DNA of 64,000 nucleotides, from assembly GCA_910576955.1 (NCBI GenBank), contig CAJTJB010000001.1, positions 62,001-126,000 on the forward strand, written 5' to 3'. The notes below the pieces were generated by a model. It made no database searches. It had not been told where the DNA came from and was given only the letters and a program-made list of their open reading frames with translations. The translations under genes and the position numbers were made by a program. The DNA is from an uncultured Alphaproteobacteria bacterium (GTDB lineage Bacteria; Pseudomonadota; Alphaproteobacteria; RF32; CAG-239). Shown here in pieces: positions 9,264 through 17,153 of this stretch (its first letter is position 1; each line of letters starts with the position of its first letter).

Positions 9264-10205
9264 ATGAAAAAGTTATTAAATGCGGTTTCAGTTGTTATTT
9301 TAGCGGCTTTGGGCGCGGGCGGCGTTTTATATGCAGACAAAAATTGCGCAAAGAAACAGGCGGACTTGCAGCAGAAAATCAATAACTCCGTTGCACAATA
9401 TATTAACAGCAATGCGCCGGCTGTTTTAGAAAAACTTTCCAAAACAGAAAATTTCAGCACCGTGATTAAAGGCTTTTCCACAACCAGCGAAGAAGAAATT
9501 AACAACAGAATAGGCGATTATATTCGGAACAATCCGGCGGTTTTGGAAGAATATATCCGCAAAAATGCCTCGTTTATTGCCGCTACCGTGTTAGACACAG
9601 ATGAATACAGAAACGCGGCAAAGAGCGTGGTTGCCGCTGAAGAAAACAATGCACAGACAGAGGAAAATACGGTATCTGATGAAAACAAGAAGTTTCTTGA
9701 CCGCTGGGACGAAATGAGAAACAGTGAAATCGCGCCGTTTACCGGACCATCTGACGCACAGATTGCCGTGGTTGAGTTTTTTGATTTTTCGTGCGGCCAT
9801 TGCAGACATTTGGCATCTGTTATGGGTCAACTGGCAAAAGACAATCCGGATGTTAAGTTTGTATTTATGCCTTTATCATTCATCGGCGAACATTCTAACT
9901 ATGCGGCAAAAGCGGCGATGGCAGCTGCCAGAAAAGGCAAATTTATGGAGGTATCCCAAGGGATTATGACTCTGCCGGATATGAACGAAGAAACCATCAA
10001 CCAAATCTTGACCGACGAGGGGCTTGATGTGGAAGAAATTAAAACCTTGATGGAAGAAAAAGACATTCGCCGCGGCTTGCAGGATATTGACCGTTTATCG
10101 CAGATTTTGGAAGTGAACGGCGTGCCGATGGTGTTGATTAACGGCGAACCGTTTTACGGCAGAAACCTTGAGGACCTGCAAAATAAAATTAACTCCTATA
10201 AGTGA
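9264..10205 (+). CDS. DsbA-family thiol oxidoreductase with long helical N-terminus (paralogue 2)
   Basis: 313 residues: signal or anchor segment (KLLNAVSVVILAALGAGGV), an extended helical region of about 120 residues, then a DsbA domain with CGHC at residues 177-180 and cis-proline loop NGVPMVLI. It shares the architecture, FDF.CG.C context and C-terminal NGEP motif of the preceding gene, so the two are tandem duplicates. Each has its own terminator, so they are probably expressed separately. The N-terminal helices could mediate oligomerisation, as in outer-membrane-associated DsbA-like proteins; this is inference. Confidence 0.83.
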   Translation: MKKLLNAVSVVILAALGAGGVLYADKNCAKKQADLQQKINNSVAQYINSNAPAVLEKLSKTENFSTVIKGFSTTSEEEINNRIGDYIRNNPAVLEEYIRKNASFIAATVLDTDEYRNAAKSVVAAEENNAQTEENTVSDENKKFLDRWDEMRNSEIAPFTGPSDAQIAVVEFFDFSCGHCRHLASVMGQLAKDNPDVKFVFMPLSFIGEHSNYAAKAAMAAARKGKFMEVSQGIMTLPDMNEETINQILTDEGLDVEEIKTLMEEKDIRRGLQDIDRLSQILEVNGVPMVLINGEPFYGRNLEDLQNKINSYK

Positions 10206-10230
10206 TAGTTACTTATAGTTACTGTTTGGA

Positions 10231-10265
10231 GAAAGTACGCTTTTTAACGAGCTTACTTTCTTTTT
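10231..10265 (+). terminator. Intrinsic terminator after DsbA paralogue 2
   Basis: GAAAGTA and TACTTTC arms with an inner GC pair, then TTTTTAT. Confidence 0.7.
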
Positions 10266-10301
10266 ATGGTTATAGCATGGAGAAAGAATGCCTTGCCGAA
10301 T

Positions 10302-10503
10302 GAGATTGCCACGGGCTACCGCCCTCGCAATGACTCGCAAAAAAAAAGAAACGCCCTCGCAATGACTCTATAACAGCGAGTCATTGCGAGGAGCTTTAGC
10401 GACGTGGCAATCTCACGAGAGTATGGCGTATTTGCGTGACGATGTCACCGGTTTGTGGATTGCCACGTGCTTGTGCCTTACGGCTGCACTCGCAATGACT
10501 ATG
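10302..10503. repeat. Cluster of dispersed palindromic repeat copies
   Basis: Two near-complete copies in one orientation (10302-10336 and 10455-10503; ends GATTGCCACG and CTCGCAATGACT) flank a reverse-complement copy (10374-10418). A partial copy lies at 10351-10372. The first copy and the inverted copy together can fold into a long hairpin. A further diverged copy lies at 51796-51836. This is a small non-coding mobile or REP-like family; no coding sequence is visible between 10266 and 10570. Confidence 0.7.
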
Positions 10504-10569
10504 GAGAGGGGAGGGAGAAAATAAAATTTAACTTTACTTTTAGAATTATCGTTTTATAGTTTGAGTGTC

Positions 10570-10711
10570 GGCAGAGATGCTGATAGGGCTGTCGAAAGCT
10601 CTCAACAGGTTTATCCTTGATTGAAGTCAGGGAGCTTATGGCTATATATTGAAGGCTATAAGAGTCATACTGTTGTGATTTTCGAACTCCCTGGCGCTGT
10701 GTCAGCGACAC
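10570..10711 (+). ncRNA. Candidate structured RNA element, copy 1
   Basis: This segment shares a fold with 20150-20412. Hairpin H1: GGGCT/AGCTC with loop GTCGAA (10586-10601). H2: CCTTGAT/GTCAGGG (10615-10632). P1: GTCAGGGAG (10626-10634) with CTCCCTGGC (10687-10695), enclosing H3: CTTATGGC/GCTATAAG (10635-10662). H2 and P1 compete for the same strand. Several pairs change in a compensatory way relative to copy 2, which supports RNA structure. Unpaired conserved stretches are AGAGTCAT and GATTTTCGAA. No family is recognised and the direction of transcription is inferred from copy 2. Confidence 0.6.
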
Positions 10712-10823
10712 CTGCAATGAGTTTGGCTGCGGTTAGTTGAAAGTTTTTACCGCTACGCGCAAAGTCTTTGGTGGTTGCTGTCAGTGCCAGTTTTGTTTTA
10801 ACATTAAATTGGAGTTTAAAATT

Positions 10824-11111
10824 ATGGAACAATCAGAAAATTTAGAAGAACTTTATCAAGGCAGTGGGGCAACTTTGTGCCAACGCTTTCGTAAAGAATT
10901 GGGGATTTTACTCATCAAAGAACGAGAAAAAAAAGGCTTGTCAGTAGATGAATTATGTGACTTACTAACACTGCAAACAGAGGTTGTATCTGATTTGGAG
11001 CGCGGGCAGCGCAGAACCAATTGGGGAACACTTTGCCGTTTGTTGGATTTTTACGGCAAATGGCTGACGGTGCAATTTGAAGATATGATTTTTCCCAAAT
11101 TCGGACTTTAG
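10824..11111 (+). CDS. XRE-type helix-turn-helix protein
   Basis: A 95-residue DNA-binding protein. The helix-turn-helix covers about residues 28-80 (KKGLSVDELCDLLTLQTEVVSDLERGQR), the usual Cro/cI fold. Short N- and C-terminal tails carry no other domain. The ATG at 10824 follows TTGGAG; the open frame extends upstream but without a ribosome site. Its target is unknown. It is separated from the RNA element upstream by about 110 nt. Confidence 0.75.
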   Translation: MEQSENLEELYQGSGATLCQRFRKELGILLIKEREKKGLSVDELCDLLTLQTEVVSDLERGQRRTNWGTLCRLLDFYGKWLTVQFEDMIFPKFGL

Positions 11112-11123
11112 CTTTATATAACA

Positions 11124-11157
11124 AAAACACCCCCAGCCAACTAGTTGGGGGTGTTTT
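11124..11157. terminator. Bidirectional terminator between XRE gene and convergent gene
   Basis: AACACCCCCA/TGGGGGTGTT ten-base-pair stem with A-rich and T-rich flanks, located between two convergent genes. Confidence 0.88.
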
Positions 11158-11158
11158 A

Positions 11159-12172
11159 TCAAAAGATTGCATATCTGCTGTCGCAGCCGTAGTCTTTGCC
11201 ATCATCGCCACGGACAATACCCTCTTCAAAATCTATCAAGCGGAAGTTGCCCTCGTAGATTTTTTCCAAGTTTTCGGTTTTGCCGTTATAGCGATAGATT
11301 TTGCCGCCGGTGCGATAATCTTCGGTCAGCTCAATGAAATATTCATTCAGTTTGTGGGCAACATCTTCACAGCGGAAAAACTCCGTGTATTTCCCCTTTT
11401 CTTCATCATACCGAAGCAACACGCGTTCTATTCCCTCGCGGAAAATGATTGACGAGATAAGAATCTCGCGGCAACAGGGATTATCTTCTAACAAATAAAA
11501 CCCGTAGCTTTGATACTTATCGTCTTTTCTGACAAGCAAAACCGTATCGGGAAGCGCAGGGTCTTTACCCCTGTCGGCATAGCACATTTGGCTGCCTTGG
11601 GGGACGTACAGACTGTCATAAACGATGTAATCACCGTATAATGTTTCAACACTTCCGTCTTTGGCGAGTATGCGGACACCACTGTCTTCTCCGGACGGGA
11701 GAAACAGAATATCGTTTACACGCGCGCCTAAAGGCTGCGGTTCGCGGTTTTTCGTGCTCCAGACAAACCACTTATTATGTTCTTCCGGACCACCGCGAAA
11801 AGCGAAACAGCCGGCATCGGACGCTTGAAACGGGGCGCTATATGCCGTTGCCTCAATCAATATTTCCGTATCTTTTTCAAAAATTCGGATGTCATATTCT
11901 TCCTGCCGTTGAAACACATAGACCTTAACACGCCCTTTGTCGAGGATAAAGCTATCTGCCACGGCACACACAGTATCCAAAACATAACCCAGCAAGAGAA
12001 ACAAGCCGATTGTAAACAAGGCAATGTTTATCAGCTCCGGCGAGCGAATGCACATTATCACCGTTACCATCAACATCAGAAAGAGGAGCCCGACTGCCAC
12101 CGGATTAACATTTTTCCACGCCGATTTTTGAAACAACCGATCGGGATTCATTTTTAATACTTTTATAAACAT
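11159..12172 (-). CDS. Hypothetical membrane-anchored protein
   Basis: 337 residues: two hydrophobic segments near residues 27-75 (LLFLMLMVTVIMCI and IALFTIGLFLLLGYVL), then a soluble domain of about 260 residues rich in beta strands. The soluble part has acidic and aromatic residues and repeated short strands resembling a WD/beta-propeller-like repeat (YGDYIVYDSLYVPQG, LLVRKDDKYQSYGFYLL). No known family is recognised. The first ATG lacks a good ribosome site; an internal ATG at residue 8 is an alternative start. It is a single gene bounded by a terminator. Confidence 0.6.
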   Translation of the reverse strand: MFIKVLKMNPDRLFQKSAWKNVNPVAVGLLFLMLMVTVIMCIRSPELINIALFTIGLFLLLGYVLDTVCAVADSFILDKGRVKVYVFQRQEEYDIRIFEKDTEILIEATAYSAPFQASDAGCFAFRGGPEEHNKWFVWSTKNREPQPLGARVNDILFLPSGEDSGVRILAKDGSVETLYGDYIVYDSLYVPQGSQMCYADRGKDPALPDTVLLVRKDDKYQSYGFYLLEDNPCCREILISSIIFREGIERVLLRYDEEKGKYTEFFRCEDVAHKLNEYFIELTEDYRTGGKIYRYNGKTENLEKIYEGNFRLIDFEEGIVRGDDGKDYGCDSRYAIF

Positions 12173-12303
12173 ATTTTAAAAATTTAAGTGAAACAATAAT
12201 ATTTAATTGGGTAGAAAATAACATTGTTTCTTTTTTTGTCAAGTTTTTTGATTATGGCGGGAGAGATGATGATACGGATAATTGATTGTCCCCATCCCCC
12301 TTA

Positions 12304-12325
12304 CCCCTTCCGCCGCGGGAAGGGG
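12304..12325. repeat. GC-rich hairpin
   Basis: CCCCTTCC and GGAAGGGG-like arms (7-8 bp) in an otherwise non-coding 170-bp gap after the ABC-F gene. There is no U-tract on the minus strand, so termination is not assured. The flanking CCCC-rich text looks like a dispersed intergenic repeat. Confidence 0.45.
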
Positions 12326-12341
12326 AGATTAAAGGACGGGA

Positions 12342-14168
12342 CTACATATCGGCGGAAAGTTCAAGCCATTGTTCTTCGGTGGCGGTGATTTGTTGCTCGA
12401 GGGCGTGGAGTTCTTTTTGCAGAGAGGCGATTTTTTGCCCGTCTGTGACAGTTGCAAACTGCGTGAGCAGCGTTTCTTTTTGTTGCTCCAGTTTGGCGAG
12501 AGTTTGCTCTACTTCCCTTATGGCAACACGGTCTTTGCGACTCGGCTTTGTGGATTTCGGCTGTTGCGGAGCGGGTTTGGGCTCTGTCTTGGGCTTTTCG
12601 GGTTCGGACGGGGTGAGCAAAAAGCGGCGATAGTCTTCCAGACTGCCGTCAAACGGTTTGCAGGTATGATTATTAACAAGCCAAAGGTCATCGGCGACCA
12701 TTTCCAAAAGGTGAAAATCGTGCGAGATGAGGATAACCGCACCGTGATAAGCATTTATGGCATCCGCCAATGCGGCGCGCCCCGCCATATCAAGGTGGTT
12801 GGTTGGCTCGTCAAATATTAAGAGTTCGGGCGTATCAATCGAGATACGCGCAAACAAGAGGCGCGTTTTTTCGCCGCCCGACAGTTCGGCAATTTTCGTT
12901 ACGGCTTTTTCCTGCTCCAGCCCGAATGCGCCGAGATGCGCACGGATTATCTTTTCAGGCTTATCCGGCAAGAGCGATTGCATATATTCGGTCGGCGTCT
13001 GCTCAAGCGGCAGCTCTTCGGTTTGGTTTTGATTAAAATAACCTATTTTGAGCTTGGCAGACTTTGCCATTGTGCCGTCCATCAAAGGCAAATGCCCCGA
13101 GAGCATTTTGACAAAGGTGGATTTGCCGTTGCCGTTTTTGCCCAGCAATGCGATACGGTCATCTTGGTTCAGGTAAAGGTTCATTTTTTTCAAAACGGGC
13201 GTACCGTTATAGCCGGCGGCGGCGTTTTCCAGCTTTATCAGCGGCGAGGGCAACGGTTTGATTTCCGGAAACGTAAACCGGCTTTCCTTATCGCGCGCAA
13301 CTTCATCAATATCTTCCATTTTTTCAAGCATTTTCAAACGGCTTTGCGCCTGTCGGGCTTTGGAAGCCTTATAACGGAAGCGGTCTACATACGACTGCAG
13401 GTGTGCTTTTCGTTCTGCCTGCTTTTTAATTTGCTTACCGACAAGTTCAATCTTCTCGGCATACTGGCGGGCAAAATTATCATAATTGCCGCTGTATTGC
13501 ACCAGCTTTTTACCCTCAAAATGCAATATGCCGCTGCAGACATTGTTTAGGAAATCGCGGTCGTGGCTAATCAGCAGCAGTGTGCCGCCATATTTTTGCA
13601 AATAGCTCTCGAGCCAGACGATTGTTTCCAAATCCAGATGGTTGGTCGGCTCGTCCAAAAAGAGGATATCCGAGGGCTGAAACAGCGCACCGGCGAGATT
13701 AAGGCGCATTTGCCAACCGCCGGAAAAATCTTTGACCGGACGGGTGAGGTCTTCTTGGTTAAAGCCTAATCCGGCAAGGATTTCCGCCGTGCGGGATTCT
13801 GCCGAATAAGCGTCTATCTGCAACAGCTGTTCCATAATCTCGGGCAATTCTTCGGGCGCGGCGGTCTGTTCCCTTTGGCGGAGTTCGGTCAGGCGCTTGT
13901 CTTTGCCCAGCACATATTCGAGAATCGGCTTATGCAGGTCTTCTTCCTTTATCTCCTGCTCGGCAAACGCTTTGAGCTGTTTTTTAGAAATCAGCAGCTC
14001 GCCGGTGTTGATGTCGTGTTCGCCTTTCAGCACTTTAAACAACGTGGTTTTGCCGCAGCCGTTCGCGCCTAATATGCCGATTTTGCTGCCATCGGGGATT
14101 TGCGCCGAAGCGTTTTCGAGCAAAATTTTGGAGGCGATTTGAACGGTTATGTTTTCAAGCTTTATCAT
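12342..14168 (-). CDS. ABC-F family ATPase (Uup/YheS-like)
   Basis: 608 residues with two ABC cassettes on one chain and no membrane segments, the layout of ABC-F proteins that act on the ribosome. Cassette 1: Walker A GANGCGKTT near 34, signature DFSGGWQMRL, LFLDEPTNHLDL. Cassette 2: GKNGNGKSTF near 345, ELSGGEKTRL, LIFDEPTNHLD. The linker between cassettes is charged and helical, and a coiled-coil C-terminal tail (REVEQTLAKLEQQKETLL) resembles Uup/YheS. A link to translation or resistance is family knowledge only. Confidence 0.88.
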   Translation of the reverse strand: MIKLENITVQIASKILLENASAQIPDGSKIGILGANGCGKTTLFKVLKGEHDINTGELLISKKQLKAFAEQEIKEEDLHKPILEYVLGKDKRLTELRQREQTAAPEELPEIMEQLLQIDAYSAESRTAEILAGLGFNQEDLTRPVKDFSGGWQMRLNLAGALFQPSDILFLDEPTNHLDLETIVWLESYLQKYGGTLLLISHDRDFLNNVCSGILHFEGKKLVQYSGNYDNFARQYAEKIELVGKQIKKQAERKAHLQSYVDRFRYKASKARQAQSRLKMLEKMEDIDEVARDKESRFTFPEIKPLPSPLIKLENAAAGYNGTPVLKKMNLYLNQDDRIALLGKNGNGKSTFVKMLSGHLPLMDGTMAKSAKLKIGYFNQNQTEELPLEQTPTEYMQSLLPDKPEKIIRAHLGAFGLEQEKAVTKIAELSGGEKTRLLFARISIDTPELLIFDEPTNHLDMAGRAALADAINAYHGAVILISHDFHLLEMVADDLWLVNNHTCKPFDGSLEDYRRFLLTPSEPEKPKTEPKPAPQQPKSTKPSRKDRVAIREVEQTLAKLEQQKETLLTQFATVTDGQKIASLQKELHALEQQITATEEQWLELSADM

Positions 14169-14179
14169 TTTTGACCTTA

Positions 14180-15202
14180 TTATTTATATTGCGGGCGGCG
14201 ATTTTTATAGGCTTGTTCGAGTTCGTCATACGCCATCGGCGCGGTGACTTTGCGCCCTAAAACCTGCGATGCCTCAAGGGCGGTGAAGACAATATCTTTG
14301 TGTTGAGCCGGCAAATTCGGTACGGCGGGAACGGGAATATCGGCAAGCGGGCTTTGTTTCATCCGCCTTTTCAACTCGGGTAAGAATCGGCGCATGGACG
14401 AATCGCCCGTGACATCGTTTTCATTATGGAAAAAATAGTATTCAAAATTTATCGGCGTTCCCTCGGGATGCCCCCTGCCCTTTTTATGCAAAAACTCGGC
14501 AAAAGATTTTAAAATGTAATGATTAACGCGGGCTTTGTCGGCGGAGATATTAAAATTAAGCATAAACTCTACCGGCTTATGGTATTCATTTACGCTTTTT
14601 CCCTCAACTCGCACATAATGGTTTGAGCCGAACATATTGAAATCTATCACTTTTTCGGGGCGAACGATTGATTTGACGGTATGGTTCAAAGCTTTTCCGT
14701 GCGCGGTAAAAAACTCGGTGACTAAACCGTTCGGACGGCTGACCGCCCCCGAATCGCCATAGTTCATCCAATTCAAGCTCACTTCCGACACATCCTCAAA
14801 CTCTTTTAAAAACGCCCGCATATTTTCAGCTTTAAGCGGCACAAGGTATTCGTCCAAGTCGATAAACGCCAGCCATTCGGTTTCGTTTTTATGCTGTGCA
14901 ACAATTTTTTCATAGCATTTGAGTTGTTGGTTGGTGCCGGATTGCTTAATATAGGTGATGGTATTGCTTTTGATATAGGGCTGCAGGTATTGCTCCGTGC
15001 CGTCCGTGCTGTCATTATCGCACAAATAAAAATGCTCCACGCCCTGCATTATGTGGTACTCAAGCCATTCTTTGAGATAGGGCTTTTCGTTTTTCATTAT
15101 CGCCGCAACGCTTAAATAATACGGTTTTTGCGGGGCGCGCAACAGTATGGCGGCAACTGCGGCCGTAAGCAAAAGGACAATAACTGCAACGGACTTCTTC
15201 AT
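14180..15202 (-). CDS. Glycosyltransferase family 92-like protein
   Basis: About 340 residues. A short N-terminal membrane anchor (VAVIVLLLTAAVAAILL) is followed by a GT-A domain: VAAIMKNEKPYLKEWLEYH, DNDSTDGT, the metal-binding FIDLDEYLVP and HYILKSFAEFLHKKGRG. This is the GT92/Glyco_tranf_2_4 pattern. The ATG at 15202 lies one base after the stop of the DUF1847 gene, so the two are coupled. A TTG upstream in frame is less likely. Acceptor unknown. Confidence 0.75.
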   Translation of the reverse strand: MKKSVAVIVLLLTAAVAAILLRAPQKPYYLSVAAIMKNEKPYLKEWLEYHIMQGVEHFYLCDNDSTDGTEQYLQPYIKSNTITYIKQSGTNQQLKCYEKIVAQHKNETEWLAFIDLDEYLVPLKAENMRAFLKEFEDVSEVSLNWMNYGDSGAVSRPNGLVTEFFTAHGKALNHTVKSIVRPEKVIDFNMFGSNHYVRVEGKSVNEYHKPVEFMLNFNISADKARVNHYILKSFAEFLHKKGRGHPEGTPINFEYYFFHNENDVTGDSSMRRFLPELKRRMKQSPLADIPVPAVPNLPAQHKDIVFTALEASQVLGRKVTAPMAYDELEQAYKNRRPQYK

Positions 15203-15203
15203 T

Positions 15204-15650
15204 TTAAGCAAAATTTTCCATCATATTATGTTTGTTTTTGGCGTCTTTCACCAAAAGCGTGGTGACGGGAGCATCGGAATATTTTTGAAACAGCAGCCCG
15301 TGCCCCAGACATAAGCCGAAATTGATGTTCAAATCGGTTTTTTCGGCATTTAAGTATTCCGCCTGCGACTTCGGGTCACACGAGGCACCGTGCATTGTTT
15401 CTGACAATTCGGCGGCATCCAGCTTTGATTCTTTGCAGTGAACGGAAATGGCTAAAATCCCCTCGGCTGACAATATTTCTTTTAATTTCTCGGCAAACTT
15501 ATTAACTGAAAAGCAATTGGCTATGCCGATTTTCTGATAACCATTCAACTTAATAAAATTGATGAGTTCCCGAATCCGCGAGGCGTTACGCGATTTATCC
15601 GTCACGCACATAAACGCTTTGTCTTCTTCGGTGTAGTGCCCTTTTTCCAT
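15204..15650 (-). CDS. DUF1847 family protein
   Basis: 148 residues. The C-terminal signature GLCLGHGLLFQKYSDAPVTT and a preceding IGIANCF segment match DUF1847, a small family with conserved cysteines thought to bind metal. Cysteines at four to five positions fit this. The N-terminus is shorter than in many members, which start with an additional cysteine motif, so a slightly reduced form is possible. No function is established. Confidence 0.6.
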   Translation of the reverse strand: MEKGHYTEEDKAFMCVTDKSRNASRIRELINFIKLNGYQKIGIANCFSVNKFAEKLKEILSAEGILAISVHCKESKLDAAELSETMHGASCDPKSQAEYLNAEKTDLNINFGLCLGHGLLFQKYSDAPVTTLLVKDAKNKHNMMENFA

Positions 15651-15772
15651 TTTAGTCCTCTTAAAAAGTTTTTAACATTTTAAATATACTATAACAACTT
15701 AAGAATAACACAAGACAAATAAAGCAAGTTATTCTATGGTAAAATATATTTTATTTTGGAAAAGTCGGGAAG

Positions 15773-17152
15773 ATGAGCAAGTTTCTATCGTTTGTGCCTT
15801 TGAGTATGTATAATGTGGCGGCGTTTTTGCGGTCACAATTGTTTTTATTGCCGGTGTTGCTGTTTTTTTATCAGGAAAACGGGTTGTCAGTCGGCGATTT
15901 TTACCTTATTCAGGGGCTGATTGTCTTTTTTGCGTTTTTATTTGAGATTCCGGCCGGATATCTCGGCGATATTTTCCCGCGCAAATATATTTTGATTACC
16001 GCATATGCCCTGTTTCTCGGACGGCTATTTTTGTGGATTTTCTTCAGAGGGTTTGAAATTATCCTTATCGGCGAGTTTTTTTACGCTTGTTCCAAGGCTT
16101 GTTTTGACTCGGTTTCATCCTCGTTTATTTATGACATCTTAAAGAAAAACGGCGAAGAAAAGAAGATGGTTAAGGCATATTCCAACTTTAACGCCGCGAT
16201 GTATATCGGCACGGGAATCGCTGCGATGCTTGGCGCCGGGCTTTATACAAAATTCGGCTCGCACGTTTTGCTTATTGCGGAATTTATGATTTATTCGACA
16301 GCGATTTTGCTGCTCTCGTTTTTGCCAAACGCCCATGTGCCGGCAAAAAATGCGGTTATCGGCGTGAAAGAACGGCTTAAAAAGTTTTGGGTGGCGGTGC
16401 GCTATATTCTTAAATCGCGCAAATATTGTTATCTCGTGTTGTTTTCGGGCTTTATGGTCGGCGTGTCGCACTTTTTCTTTTGGAGTTTCCAGCCGCTGAT
16501 GAAAAGCTCGGGCATTAATCCCTCTGTTTCGCTCACGGATTTGGCGGACAGCATCGGCTGGGACACGCGCGTGTTCGGCGAGGCGGTATGGAACTACCTC
16601 TTGAGCCTTGACTGGCTTGATTATATTAAAGTGATGGGCGTGGTTATCTTTATCAACAACGTCTTGCGGTCATCTTTCAGCTATTTTGCGGCAGCGGCGG
16701 CAAAACGGATTTCGTTGTTTAAGCTCGGCAACATCTCGTTTGCGATGGAGATTATCGGCTGCGGGCTGTCGTTTGCTCTGATGAAAGCCGGACACATCAC
16801 GCCAGCACAATGCTTGCTGTTTATTATCTTTTTGTGCGTTTGTATCGGGCTGCAGCTGATGTTTACAATTTCGCACATCAGCCGACTGCACAGGCTGATT
16901 AACCCGAAAATCCGCTCGCTTTCTTCCTCGGTGAATATGATGACGGGGCGGCTTTTAACCTCGGTTATGCTGATGGCGCCGAAGTTTCTTTTGAAAAACG
17001 ATGGGGCGGTCAGCGGCGTTCGCGTGATTGATATTTTCTGGATTTATGCGTTAATTTTTCTGCCTATCGGATTGTTTTTCATCTATAAAATCTACAAATA
17101 CAATGTGAAAGCGGCACATTCGCTGATGCACGTCAGTGATGAAAAGGCTTAA
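15773..17152 (+). CDS. MFS transporter
   Basis: 459 residues with about 12 hydrophobic segments. The first loop holds an MFS-like motif: EIPAGYLGDIFPRKYILI, which corresponds to the GxLaDrxGrkk motif. A shorter central loop is followed by the second half. The substrate is unknown. The gene runs into two glycosyltransferase genes with no terminator, so it may export or take up a sugar-linked compound; that is inference from context. Start: ATG with GGGAAG upstream. Confidence 0.75.
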   Translation: MSKFLSFVPLSMYNVAAFLRSQLFLLPVLLFFYQENGLSVGDFYLIQGLIVFFAFLFEIPAGYLGDIFPRKYILITAYALFLGRLFLWIFFRGFEIILIGEFFYACSKACFDSVSSSFIYDILKKNGEEKKMVKAYSNFNAAMYIGTGIAAMLGAGLYTKFGSHVLLIAEFMIYSTAILLLSFLPNAHVPAKNAVIGVKERLKKFWVAVRYILKSRKYCYLVLFSGFMVGVSHFFFWSFQPLMKSSGINPSVSLTDLADSIGWDTRVFGEAVWNYLLSLDWLDYIKVMGVVIFINNVLRSSFSYFAAAAAKRISLFKLGNISFAMEIIGCGLSFALMKAGHITPAQCLLFIIFLCVCIGLQLMFTISHISRLHRLINPKIRSLSSSVNMMTGRLLTSVMLMAPKFLLKNDGAVSGVRVIDIFWIYALIFLPIGLFFIYKIYKYNVKAAHSLMHVSDEKA

Positions 17153-17153
17153 T

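Noticed and set aside
10570..10711. 6S RNA, tmRNA or RNase P RNA
   Set aside because: None of their signature sequences is visible, and the presence of two copies does not fit.
10499..10717. Minus-strand frame of 72 codons across the RNA element
   Set aside because: No ribosome site, and the equivalent region of copy 2 has many stops in this frame; the conservation is at RNA-fold level.
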